From: an uncultured Clostridia bacterium
Lineage (GTDB): Bacteria; Bacillota; Clostridia; Oscillospirales; Acutalibacteraceae
Direction of reading: 5' to 3'
Assembly (NCBI GenBank): GCA_947168785.1
Contig: CAMVNL010000158.1
Span: forward strand, 1-6,198
DNA: 6,198 nucleotides
In this document: in pieces, positions 1 through 6,135 of the stretch
Numbering within the stretch: position 1 is the first letter of the stretch
How the letters are laid out: each line of letters opens with the position of its first letter
Translations under genes and position numbers: made by a program
Notes under the pieces: generated by a model
Told to the model about the DNA's origin: nothing
Database searches by the model: none
What the model saw: only the letters and a program-made list of their open reading frames with translations

Positions 1-55
1 GGCAACCCTTTCGGGCTACCCGGTCGTTTTTTGTGGAGCTTAATGCAACAGCCCC
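1..55. mobile_element. Possible terminal end of an insertion sequence (partial, cut by window edge)
   Basis: Read outward on the plus strand, this stretch ends in CTTAATGCAACAGCCCC at 39-55. Read from the other strand it begins GGGGCTGTTGCATTAAG. GGnnCTGTTGCA-type termini are familiar from several IS groups, for example IS6-like and IS1182-like elements. The segment also has a short hairpin and a T-run, as is often found between a transposase stop and the IS end. No transposase coding is visible because the element would continue beyond the left edge, and no target duplication can be tested with only one end. The call rests on recalled resemblance of the terminus, so it is tentative. The alternative is ordinary intergenic DNA with a weak terminator. 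Confidence 0.33.
11..32 (+). terminator. Weak intrinsic-terminator-like hairpin with T-run
   Basis: CGGG (12-15) can pair with CCCG (19-22) around a CTA loop, extended by a T-G wobble (11/23). TCG and six T residues (27-32) follow. The stem is only four to five base pairs, so this is a weak terminator by itself. Upstream sequence outside the window may contribute: ACCC/GGGCT at 5-17 offers a competing fold. It would terminate a plus-strand gene lying to the left, possibly a transposase if the adjacent IS-end call is right. Confidence 0.25.
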
Positions 56-138
56 GTATTTATTATTCATGCGGCAATTAAATAGTTGGAAATAAGAATG
101 GTTGTGCTGCCGCATTAATAAAACGATCATAACGCCGT

Positions 139-163
139 TTTTTTGCCGTTTTACGGCAAAAAA
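139..163. repeat. Central perfect 11-bp inverted repeat of the palindromic element
   Basis: Six T residues plus GCCGT (139-149) pair perfectly with ACGGC plus six A residues (153-163) around a TTT loop. On both strands the T-run precedes the stem and the A-run follows it, which is the reverse of an intrinsic terminator, so I do not call it one. It sits near the middle of the 61-239 palindrome and may be its fold-back apex; CGCC (133-136) and GGCG (167-170) extend the pairing after a one-base offset. Confidence 0.6.
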
Positions 164-173
164 CATGGCGAAA

Positions 174-236
174 TATTACTTCGGCAATCATAAAACCGTC
201 GTTTATCATTCAAATTTTTTAATTGCCGAAGTAATA
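174..236 (-). terminator. Long stem-loop just after the operon's last stop codon
   Basis: Bases 174-188 and 222-236 form a perfect 15-bp inverted repeat around a 33-nt loop. It starts 15 nt past the TAA of the phosphodiesterase gene when read on the minus strand. Only TTT follows the stem directly, with a longer T-run about 10 nt later, so it is not a textbook intrinsic terminator. It could slow polymerase or protect the mRNA 3' end. It overlaps the MITE-like element and may be nothing more than part of it. Confidence 0.35.
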
Positions 237-251
237 ATATCCGACGCTCCG

Positions 252-950
252 TTACAGATCGAAGCCGCCGAACACGTCGGATTCGATATAGTCCACGTCC
301 ATGTGCTTGAAGCGCTCAAACGCCTCCGGCGTGTTGACCGTCCACACCGCGACCTCCAAGCCCCTGTCATGGAACTGACGGATCATCTCATCGGTCACGA
401 CGTTATAATCCACATCGATGGAAAAACCGTAGTCAAAGCAACGCTCGTAATGCCGTTCATTGCTGCCGTAGGTAAGCATCAGGGGCAGCTCGGGGAACTG
501 CTGATGCGCACGTAGCAGGTTATCAAAATCAAAGGACTGGAAGATGCACTTTTTGAGATCGTACACTTCCGATACCATGTGGAAGACCTCCCCCACCTGC
601 TCGTCGGTAAAAGCGCCCTTCAGCTCCACAAAACAGATCATATCATGCTCACGCATGATTTCAAGGTACCGGCGGAAGGTGCAGAGATAGACTTCATCGT
701 CGGTCTTGTCGTTGCGCAGAGGCTTGGCGGTCAACTGTGCAAAAGTGGACTCGCTGACGATCAGGGAGGTGCCGTCCGCAAACACCGCGTCATGGTCGTG
801 ACTGGTCACGTAAACGCCGTCTTTCGTGCGGCGGATATCCGTCTCCGCCCCGCCTGAGCCGTGGCGGGCGGCCTCGATAAAGGCCTGCACGGTATTCATC
901 AGGTATTTGGAACTATACCCGCGATGGGCAATCATACAGATTTTTTTCAT
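252..950 (-). CDS. Glycerophosphodiester phosphodiesterase family protein (cytosolic GDPD)
   Basis: This 232-residue protein matches the compact single-domain bacterial GDPD (UgpQ/GlpQ-type TIM barrel), which hydrolyses glycerophosphodiesters such as glycerophosphocholine to sn-glycerol-3-phosphate and an alcohol. Visible family motifs are HRG at 9-11, GAETD with likely metal ligands E36 and D38, TKDG at 42-45, catalytic-type HD at 51-52, ELK at 109-111 (third acidic ligand E109), QSFD at 138-141 and WTVNT at 203-207 near the C-terminal strand. There is no signal peptide or membrane segment, so it should act in the cytoplasm. The usual PENT after HRG is changed to LMNT (17-20), a small departure from consensus. 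The ATG overlaps the preceding gene's TGA as ATGA, with an AAAGGA ribosome site 8 nt upstream, indicating translational coupling to the 12-helix membrane protein. It ends with TAA and is the last gene of the operon. The substrate is not determined by sequence. Confidence 0.93.
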   Translation of the reverse strand: MKKICMIAHRGYSSKYLMNTVQAFIEAARHGSGGAETDIRRTKDGVYVTSHDHDAVFADGTSLIVSESTFAQLTAKPLRNDKTDDEVYLCTFRRYLEIMREHDMICFVELKGAFTDEQVGEVFHMVSEVYDLKKCIFQSFDFDNLLRAHQQFPELPLMLTYGSNERHYERCFDYGFSIDVDYNVVTDEMIRQFHDRGLEVAVWTVNTPEAFERFKHMDVDYIESDVFGGFDL

Positions 951-2314
951 GAGATCGATCCTTTCTTATTTGTGGAAATGTGATTGTGACGGAATAATAC
1001 GGCGCAGTACGCTGTGACAGCCGCGCAGGAAATCAGCAAAAGGACGTTATGCAGCTGCCCTGCGGACCGAACGGCCGGCTCATCGGTGGAAACAAAGAAA
1101 CAGACGAAGGTATCATACAGCACGAACGCGCCGCACAGGGAGGGAGCCAACAGCGGCATGAAAACCTGCTCCAACGCCCACCCGCATTTTTTACGCAGCA
1201 GCAGCATAGCCGAAACAACGGCTATGACGCCCACGGCAATGCCGACGATCATAATCGCAGTATTCTCATCCAACCGCCGCTGCAGCGGCCTGACGACGTT
1301 GCAACCGATCAGGCCGACCCAGATCAGCAGACAGAGGAAGACGCTTTGCGCCTTTGCCGGAAGCTTACGCAGCAGATGTTCGCCGGAAGGGGCGTCCGGC
1401 GCGGTTTTCAGCACGACGGCAGTGATCGCGCCGCCGGCCAAAAAGCCGGTAAAATACTCCCAAAGGCTCCACGCGGCCCATCCCTCGGGCAGCGTAAAAG
1501 ATTGCAGCCCATGATAACCGCCGTTATCGAACCAGAAGAACAAATCGGACACGGTGATGGCGACGGCAAACGCGGAGCAGACCGTAAGCCCGATGCGGGC
1601 GGCATAGCGGTCCTTGACGATAAACCTTGCGGCGAGGATGGCGGCGATTGACCCAAGTGCAGACGAAAAGGCGGAGACGCAGGCGTAATAGTGCCGCCCT
1701 CCGGCGATCTTTTTGGCCCAGCCCTCGGCGTTATAATGTGACAGATAGGCGGCGAAAGGCGTCTGTTCGATCCCTGCCTCCGCAAGCCCCTGCCGAAAGG
1801 CCTCCGCCGTCTGTGGCTGCACAAACCGCACGAGTGGATGCGCCAAGCTTGCTTTTGCGCCGTAGGCGATGATCAGAAAAACAACAAGCACAGCGGCGTA
1901 ATCTCTTAAACGCCACGCTTTTCCGCTGAAGCAACGCCCCAGCATCACGCTGAACACCGCGGCAAGACCGAAGCCCATGCACAGCATCAGGATTACGCCG
2001 GAAACGGGGCTGACGGAAATGATCTGCTCCCCCGCCGCGTATTCCACCTTCATCTGACCGGTGATCTGCGTAAGGAGCGTTCCCCACGCGGGGGCGGTCA
2101 ACATAAAAGAAGCCGCCGTGAACGCGACAAGGGAAAGGCTTGCGCCATCCGGTTTGCCGCGCACGGCAAGCAGATATAACGTCAACAGCATACCGGCGTT
2201 CAGAAGACCCCATGCGGCGCCCCAGCCGCCGGTTCCCCGGACGCGCCAGGCAAACCCGGTGAGCAGCGCGCCCACCAAAACAGAGAGTAGATACGACGTA
2301 TTCAGGCGTTTCAT
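947..2314 (-). CDS. Polytopic membrane protein, about 12 transmembrane helices, family not recognised
   Basis: This 455-residue, very hydrophobic protein is not one I can assign to a named family. By eye it has about 12 membrane helices, near residues 6-24, 32-51, 59-80, 99-126, 137-156, 208-232, 239-260, 278-302, 322-342, 352-374, 381-408 and 418-441. A longer hydrophilic stretch (157-207) lies between helices 5 and 6. Notable short motifs are WRVRGTGGWGAAWG at 23-36 between helices 1 and 2, HYNAEGW at 193-199 and FWFDNGGYHG at 260-269; Trp/Gly-rich loops like these suggest a substrate or lipid-head-group site. The C-terminus is short and basic. The ATG has GGGAG 6 nt upstream and starts 29 nt after the second ABC gene. 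The stop overlaps the phosphodiesterase start (ATGA). Twelve helices fit a secondary transporter or a membrane-bound lipid/polymer enzyme. A role with the GDPD, such as uptake or handling of a glycerophosphodiester, is inference from coupling only. Confidence 0.82.
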   Translation of the reverse strand: MKRLNTSYLLSVLVGALLTGFAWRVRGTGGWGAAWGLLNAGMLLTLYLLAVRGKPDGASLSLVAFTAASFMLTAPAWGTLLTQITGQMKVEYAAGEQIISVSPVSGVILMLCMGFGLAAVFSVMLGRCFSGKAWRLRDYAAVLVVFLIIAYGAKASLAHPLVRFVQPQTAEAFRQGLAEAGIEQTPFAAYLSHYNAEGWAKKIAGGRHYYACVSAFSSALGSIAAILAARFIVKDRYAARIGLTVCSAFAVAITVSDLFFWFDNGGYHGLQSFTLPEGWAAWSLWEYFTGFLAGGAITAVVLKTAPDAPSGEHLLRKLPAKAQSVFLCLLIWVGLIGCNVVRPLQRRLDENTAIMIVGIAVGVIAVVSAMLLLRKKCGWALEQVFMPLLAPSLCGAFVLYDTFVCFFVSTDEPAVRSAGQLHNVLLLISCAAVTAYCAVLFRHNHISTNKKGSIS

Positions 2315-2320
2315 AGGCGT

Positions 2321-2325
2321 CTCCC
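2321..2325 (-). promoter_or_regulatory. Ribosome binding site of the 12-helix membrane protein
   Basis: On the minus strand GGGAG stands 6 nt before the ATG at 2314, within the 29-nt gap after the second ABC gene. It supports this start. The gap is too short to hold a terminator and no promoter is visible in it, so the gene is probably read through from upstream. Confidence 0.7.
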
Positions 2326-2343
2326 GTCCGTTGCAAGCCGATC

Positions 2344-4200
2344 TCAGATCGTGGAACCGGCAAACTGCGCTTCGTATAATTCCTTATAGAACCCGCCGGC
2401 GGCGATCAGCTCGTCGTGGGTGCCGCTTTCGATGATCGCGCCTTCATTCATGACGAGGATCACGTCGGCCTTGCGGATCGTGGACAGCCGATGGGCGATC
2501 ACAAAGCTGGTGCGTCCCGCCATCAGCTCCTTCATTGCGTTCTGGATCATCAGCTCGGTGCGGGTGTCGACGGAACTGGTGGCCTCATCCAGGATCAGGA
2601 TGTCGGGGTCCGCCAGAATGGCGCGGGCAATGGTGAGCAGCTGACGCTGCCCCTGGGAAATATTGGTGGCGTCCTCCTCCAGGATCGTATCATACCCGTC
2701 GGCCAGCGTATTGATAAAGTGATCGGCGTGAGCCGCCTGCGCCGCGGCGACGATCTCCTCCATGGTGGCGTCGCTTCTGCCGTAGGCAATGTTATCCCGT
2801 ATCGTTCCTTCAAACAGCCAGGTATCCTGCAGGACCATACCGAAAACGTGGCGCAGCTCGTCCCGCGGAACGGAGCGGATGTCCTTTCCGTCAATGAGAA
2901 CGGCACCGCCCTTGACGTCATAAAACCGCATCAACAGGTTGACGATGGTGGTTTTGCCGGCGCCGGTGGGACCGACCAGCGCCACCAGCTGACCGGGACG
3001 GACCGTCAGATTAAGCCCTCCGATCAGAGGTTTGTCGTCGGAATAGGCAAAATCCACGTTGACAAGCTCCACCGTCTTGTTCCGCCCGGCGTCCAGATGG
3101 TCGTCGACGGCGTCCGCCGGTTCGCTCTCCTCTTCCAGCACGTCAAAGACCCGTTCTGCGGAGGCCAGGGAGGATTGCAGATTGTTGGCGATGTTGCTCA
3201 TATCCACGATTGGCTGCATGAACAGCTTGGAATAGACGAAGAAGACGGTCATCTGACCGATGGTCAGGTCGCCGCGCACCACGAAGATGCCGCCGAAAAT
3301 ACAGATCAGAATATAGCCGATGTTGCTGGTAAAAGTGATAATGGGCATCAGCACGCCGGAATAAAACTGCGCTTTGCGTCCGACGGTACACAGCTCTTCA
3401 TTGATTTCGGTGAAATCTTCACAGGCCTTGCGGGTATGCCCGAACACCTTGACGACCTTATGGCCGCCGTACATCTCCTCGATATGGCCGTTGAGATCAC
3501 CCATGGTGCGCCAGTTTTCACGGAAATAACGCCTTGAGACCCGCAGCAACGCCAAAGCGATCAAAAGGCCGGCAGGCAGTACGATCACGGAGATCAGCGT
3601 CATCATGGGGCTGATATACAGCATGATGGCAAAAACACCGATCACCGAAACAACGGAGGTGATGCTCTGGATCAGGTTGTTCTGAAACGTGTTCTGGATG
3701 TTGTCGATATCGTTGGTGACGCGGCTGAGGATATCGCCCTTGGTATGGGAATCAAAATACCGCAGCGGCAGATGGGACAGCTTTTCATTCAGCATCCGCC
3801 GCATCTTGAAGATCAGGTCGCGGTTGAGCCCCGCCATGGTGAAATGCTGTAAAAAGGAGGCCAGGGAGCTGGCGGTATAGATGGCGAGGATGGTGAACAG
3901 GATATGCTTGATGCCGTTCAGATCCAGCGGGTTACCGGTCAGCTTGACCTTGATCAGATCGGTGATGTTGTCGATGATATCGCCCAGATACACCGGGCCG
4001 ATAATGCTCAGCACGGTGCTGACGATGCAGATGACGACGACGAGGATCACCTTGAACTTCTTTTCCGCCAGCAGAGAAAACATCTTTTTGGCGGCGGCCG
4101 TCATATTCTTCGGCTTGTCGCCCTGCGTCTTCTTGGTATCGGCGTAATCTCTGAACTTATGATGGCGCTTTTCCCGCGCCTCTTTTGACGCGTTGCTCAT
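2344..4200 (-). CDS. ABC exporter half-transporter, catalytically intact subunit (TM288/LmrD-like)
   Basis: This 618-residue ABCB-type half-transporter has an N-terminal six-helix membrane domain (about 50-335) fused to a C-terminal ATPase (about 375-615). The ATPase motifs are an A-loop Tyr at 386, Walker A GPTGAGKTT at 410-418, Q-loop Q458, signature ISQGQ at 514-518, Walker B ending D538 with catalytic E539, D-loop SSVD at 542-545 and switch His H570. Catalytic Glu and His are both present, so it supplies the hydrolysing site. The signature has Gln where LSGGQ has its first Gly, the pattern of the TM288 partner in heterodimeric exporters; that signature faces the partner's degenerate site. 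A charged, Lys/Arg-rich extension of about 45 residues precedes helix 1. Its ATG overlaps the upstream gene's TGA (ATGA), with AAAGGAGGG 7 nt before it. The likely role is drug, peptide or lipid export together with the upstream gene; the substrate is unknown. Confidence 0.95.
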   Translation of the reverse strand: MSNASKEAREKRHHKFRDYADTKKTQGDKPKNMTAAAKKMFSLLAEKKFKVILVVVICIVSTVLSIIGPVYLGDIIDNITDLIKVKLTGNPLDLNGIKHILFTILAIYTASSLASFLQHFTMAGLNRDLIFKMRRMLNEKLSHLPLRYFDSHTKGDILSRVTNDIDNIQNTFQNNLIQSITSVVSVIGVFAIMLYISPMMTLISVIVLPAGLLIALALLRVSRRYFRENWRTMGDLNGHIEEMYGGHKVVKVFGHTRKACEDFTEINEELCTVGRKAQFYSGVLMPIITFTSNIGYILICIFGGIFVVRGDLTIGQMTVFFVYSKLFMQPIVDMSNIANNLQSSLASAERVFDVLEEESEPADAVDDHLDAGRNKTVELVNVDFAYSDDKPLIGGLNLTVRPGQLVALVGPTGAGKTTIVNLLMRFYDVKGGAVLIDGKDIRSVPRDELRHVFGMVLQDTWLFEGTIRDNIAYGRSDATMEEIVAAAQAAHADHFINTLADGYDTILEEDATNISQGQRQLLTIARAILADPDILILDEATSSVDTRTELMIQNAMKELMAGRTSFVIAHRLSTIRKADVILVMNEGAIIESGTHDELIAAGGFYKELYEAQFAGSTI

Positions 4201-5972
4201 ACGGTCGCCCTCCTTTCGGCGAGCTCCTCCGGGGAGAGCTGCGATTCCGCGATCTCCCGGTAGACAGAGCAGGTTTTCAGCAGTTCCTCGTGGGTCCCGA
4301 CGCCGGCGATCCCGCCGTTATCCAGCACCACGATCTTATCCGCGGAGAGGATCGTGCCTACCCGCTGGGCGACGACGATCACGGAGGAGGAGGTCAATTC
4401 CTTTTTGATGGCCAGCCGAAGCGCCGCGTCCGTCTTGAAATCCAGCGCGGAAAAGCTGTCGTCAAAGATATAGATCTCGGAACGGCGGACCAGCGCGCGA
4501 GCGATGGCGATGCGTTGTTTCTGACCACCGGACAGGTTCGTACCGCTCTGGCTGACGTGGGCGTCAAGGCCGCCGGGGAGTTTGCGCACGAAATCCGCCG
4601 CCTGCGCCAGCTCCAACGCGCGCCAGATTTCTTCTTCGGTAGCGTCCATTTTGCCGAAACAGACGTTTTCACGGACGGTGCCGCTGAACAGAGAAGCGCT
4701 CTGCGGGATAAAACCGATGAGGGAGAACAGCGTCTCGCTGTCATAATCCTTTACGTTGACGCCGTCCACCTCCACGCTGCCGGAGGAAGCGTCGTAAAGC
4801 CTCGGGATAAGATTGATCAGGGTGGATTTGCCGCTGCCTGTGCCGCCGATGATCGCCGTGGTCTGACCGGGCAGGGCAGTAAAGGTGATATTTCGCAGCA
4901 CCGTCTCCTTTGCCCCGGCATAGCCGAAGGAGACGTCGTTGAAGGCGACAGTGCCACGAAGGGAACCATCCGGCGAAACAGGCGTTTCAGGCTGCGCCAG
5001 CTCCGGCTCCAGATCCAGCACCTCAAGGATCCGTTTTGCGGAGATGGAAGCGCGCGGCACGATGACGAACATGGAGCCCGCCATCACCAGGGCGGAAACG
5101 ATCATGATCATGTAGACGATGAAGGCCTCGAGATCGCCGATGGTGTTGGCGATTTTCACCGCGTCAACGACCGGATCCATCGCGTTGATATTGTTGGCCG
5201 CCGCCAGGATCAGCAGGCAGACGCCGATAAAGGCGAGGATGATACTGAACGGGATCAGAACGGAGAAGATCCGGGCGATCCGCAGGGCAATATCCGCCAG
5301 CTCAGCGTTTTTCTCGTCAAAACGGGCGTCTTCATAGGCGGTCCGGTTGAAAGCACGGATCACCCGGATGCCGGAGAGCTTTTCGCGGATCAGGTGATTG
5401 AGACGGTCCGTCAGCTTCTGGCGCTTCTTGAACAGCGGATTGACCAGCTTCAGCACGATGGCGGCAAGGCCGGCGATAATGGGCAGCACCGCAAAAATAT
5501 ACATGGCCAGCCTTGCGTTCATGATCAGCGCCATTACGGTGCCGCCGATCAGCATGACGGGGGCCGCCAGGATCATCCGCACGCAGATCAGGATAAAATC
5601 CTGCAGCTGTTTCACGTCGTTGGTGCTGCGGGTGATCAGAGACGCGGTGCCGATCTTGTCCACGTCGCACTGGGACAGGCTTTCCACCTTCATAAACACC
5701 TTTTCACGGAGGATCTTTCCGTAAGAACTGGAAAGCTTTGACGTAAAATAGGCGTTCAGAATGGAAAAAACCAAGCCAAGCACAGCGCCGATGAACATCA
5801 GACCGCCCATTTTCCGGATATAATCCATATCCAGATTGCCGATGCCGTTATTCACGATCAATGACATCAGGGCAGGCAGCAACAAGGCCATGCCCTGACT
5901 GAGCAGCATGACCAGCACTGAAATGAAGACGTATTTCTTTATCGGTTTCAGAAACCCCAGTATCCGGATCAA
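4197..5972 (-). CDS. ABC exporter half-transporter, degenerate-site subunit (TM287/LmrC-like)
   Basis: This 591-residue half-transporter has a six-helix membrane domain (about 12-305) and a C-terminal ATPase (about 340-580). Motifs are an A-loop Tyr at 351, Walker A GGTGSGKST at 376-384, Q-loop Q424, canonical signature LSGGQ at 480-484, Walker B IYIFDD at 500-505 and D-loop SALD at 508-511. The catalytic Glu after Walker B is Asp (D505) and the switch His is Gln (Q536, in VVAQR). Both changes are hallmarks of the degenerate site in TM287/TM288-type heterodimers, so this subunit binds ATP but probably hydrolyses poorly, while its intact signature completes the partner's site. The start is TTG at 5972, supported by GGGAGG 7 nt upstream and a sequence that begins directly before helix 1. 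The next in-frame Met is residue 22, inside helix 1, so a later start is unlikely. It is the first gene of the operon. Confidence 0.95.
   Translation of the reverse strand: MIRILGFLKPIKKYVFISVLVMLLSQGMALLLPALMSLIVNNGIGNLDMDYIRKMGGLMFIGAVLGLVFSILNAYFTSKLSSSYGKILREKVFMKVESLSQCDVDKIGTASLITRSTNDVKQLQDFILICVRMILAAPVMLIGGTVMALIMNARLAMYIFAVLPIIAGLAAIVLKLVNPLFKKRQKLTDRLNHLIREKLSGIRVIRAFNRTAYEDARFDEKNAELADIALRIARIFSVLIPFSIILAFIGVCLLILAAANNINAMDPVVDAVKIANTIGDLEAFIVYMIMIVSALVMAGSMFVIVPRASISAKRILEVLDLEPELAQPETPVSPDGSLRGTVAFNDVSFGYAGAKETVLRNITFTALPGQTTAIIGGTGSGKSTLINLIPRLYDASSGSVEVDGVNVKDYDSETLFSLIGFIPQSASLFSGTVRENVCFGKMDATEEEIWRALELAQAADFVRKLPGGLDAHVSQSGTNLSGGQKQRIAIARALVRRSEIYIFDDSFSALDFKTDAALRLAIKKELTSSSVIVVAQRVGTILSADKIVVLDNGGIAGVGTHEELLKTCSVYREIAESQLSPEELAERRATV
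4208..4216 (-). promoter_or_regulatory. Strong ribosome binding site embedded in the upstream ABC gene
   Basis: AAAGGAGGG on the minus strand lies 7 nt before the ATG at 4200 and doubles as the Glu-Arg-Arg codons near the C-terminus of the degenerate-site subunit. Combined with the ATGA stop/start overlap, it predicts coupled translation and near-equal amounts of the two half-transporters, as a heterodimer needs. Confidence 0.8.
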
Positions 5973-5979
5973 TACGGTT

Positions 5980-5985
5980 CCTCCC
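5980..5985 (-). promoter_or_regulatory. Ribosome binding site that fixes the TTG start of the first ABC gene
   Basis: GGGAGG on the minus strand is followed by 7 nt and then TTG (5972-5970). No in-frame ATG is available at a suitable distance, so this site decides the start codon choice. Confidence 0.8.
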
Positions 5986-6005
5986 GAACAAACTGATTTT
6001 TTTTC

Positions 6006-6037
6006 ATTCTAACACATAATTATGAATAAAGTTTGAA
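6006..6037 (-). promoter_or_regulatory. Probable sigma-A-type promoter of the ABC/GDPD operon
   Basis: On the minus strand TAGAAT (6011-6006) is preceded by TGT, an extended -10 element. A start about 7 nt downstream (near 5999) would give a leader of about 26 nt ending in the GGGAGG ribosome site. The -35 is poor: AAACTT sits at the 17-nt spacing (6034-6029), while a better-looking TTCAAA (6037-6032) is at 20 nt. Extended -10 promoters often tolerate this. The site lies between the upstream terminator and the first ABC gene, where a promoter is expected. Confidence 0.5.
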
Positions 6038-6050
6038 CGCTTGGTTTCAA
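6033..6050. promoter_or_regulatory. Possible operator: TTGAA-N8-TTCAA inverted repeat at the -35 zone
   Basis: TTGAA (6033-6037) and TTCAA (6046-6050) form a short dyad that overlaps and extends upstream of the -35 region of the proposed promoter. Drug-exporter operons in Firmicutes are often controlled by MarR/PadR/TetR-type repressors binding such dyads. The arms are only 5 bp, so chance is a real possibility. No regulator gene is in the window. Confidence 0.22.
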
Positions 6051-6085
6051 GAAAAAATAATCATTGATAATCCTGCCGGAAAAAC

Positions 6086-6115
6086 AAAAAAACGGCCCTG
6101 AAAGCCGTTTTTTTT
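6086..6115 (-). terminator. Intrinsic terminator of the gene at the right edge
   Basis: ACGGC (6092-6096) pairs with GCCGT (6104-6108) around a 7-nt loop, flanked by a run of A residues (6086-6092) on one side and T residues (6108-6115) on the other. Read on the minus strand it lies about 20 nt after the stop codon at 6136 and ends in seven T. The symmetry means it can also work on the plus strand. It separates the upstream gene from the ABC operon promoter. Confidence 0.85.
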
Positions 6116-6135
6116 GTTCGGAATCAAAAATCCGA

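Larger units (their letters stand above)
61..239. repeat. MITE-like imperfect palindromic element with ~22-bp terminal inverted repeats
   Basis: Bases 61-82 and 218-239 are inverted repeats matching at 19 of 22 positions, including an unbroken 11-bp block (72-82 with 218-228). Internal segments near 103-125 and 168-190 carry degenerate copies of the same arm (a G/CCGC- or CCGAA-centred core plus TAATA), so the unit appears four times in alternating orientation. Local sub-hairpins also form: 63-76 with 108-121 (one mismatch), a perfect 15-bp pair 174-188/222-236, and a central stem at 139-163. The stretch is AT-rich compared with the neighbouring genes and has no credible coding. This matches the architecture of a miniature inverted-repeat element or a Rho-independent palindromic intergenic repeat. 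No family is recognised, and a direct target duplication at the borders is not obvious. Confidence 0.5.

Noticed and set aside
1..60. Riboswitch or other structured RNA end suggested by GGCAACCC...GGGCTACC
   Set aside because: I tried to match it to c-di-GMP, ZTP, cobalamin, T-box, RNase P and SRP RNA consensus pieces. None fits convincingly, and the IS-end reading explains the stretch at least as well.
61..239. CRISPR array suspected from repeated GGCAAT/CCGAA cores
   Set aside because: The copies alternate in orientation, are imperfect and unevenly spaced, and no cas genes are present. The arrangement is palindromic, not direct-repeat.
102..515. Plus-strand open frame starting inside the palindromic element
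   Set aside because: Most of it is antisense to the GDPD gene and its start lies in the AT-rich palindrome without a ribosome site.
1731..2363. Minus-strand 210-codon open frame overlapping the membrane-protein gene
   Set aside because: It is an out-of-frame shadow of the 12-helix gene, Arg/Gly-rich and without motifs.
2416..3537. Plus-strand open frame of 373 codons
   Set aside because: It lies antisense to the intact ABC gene, shows the same shadow composition, and has no recognisable domain or ribosome site.
4185..5741. Long plus-strand open frame of 518 codons
   Set aside because: It is antisense to the degenerate-site ABC gene, which has all family motifs. The translation is Asp/Gly/His/Gln-rich low-complexity sequence typical of an antisense shadow in GC-rich coding DNA.
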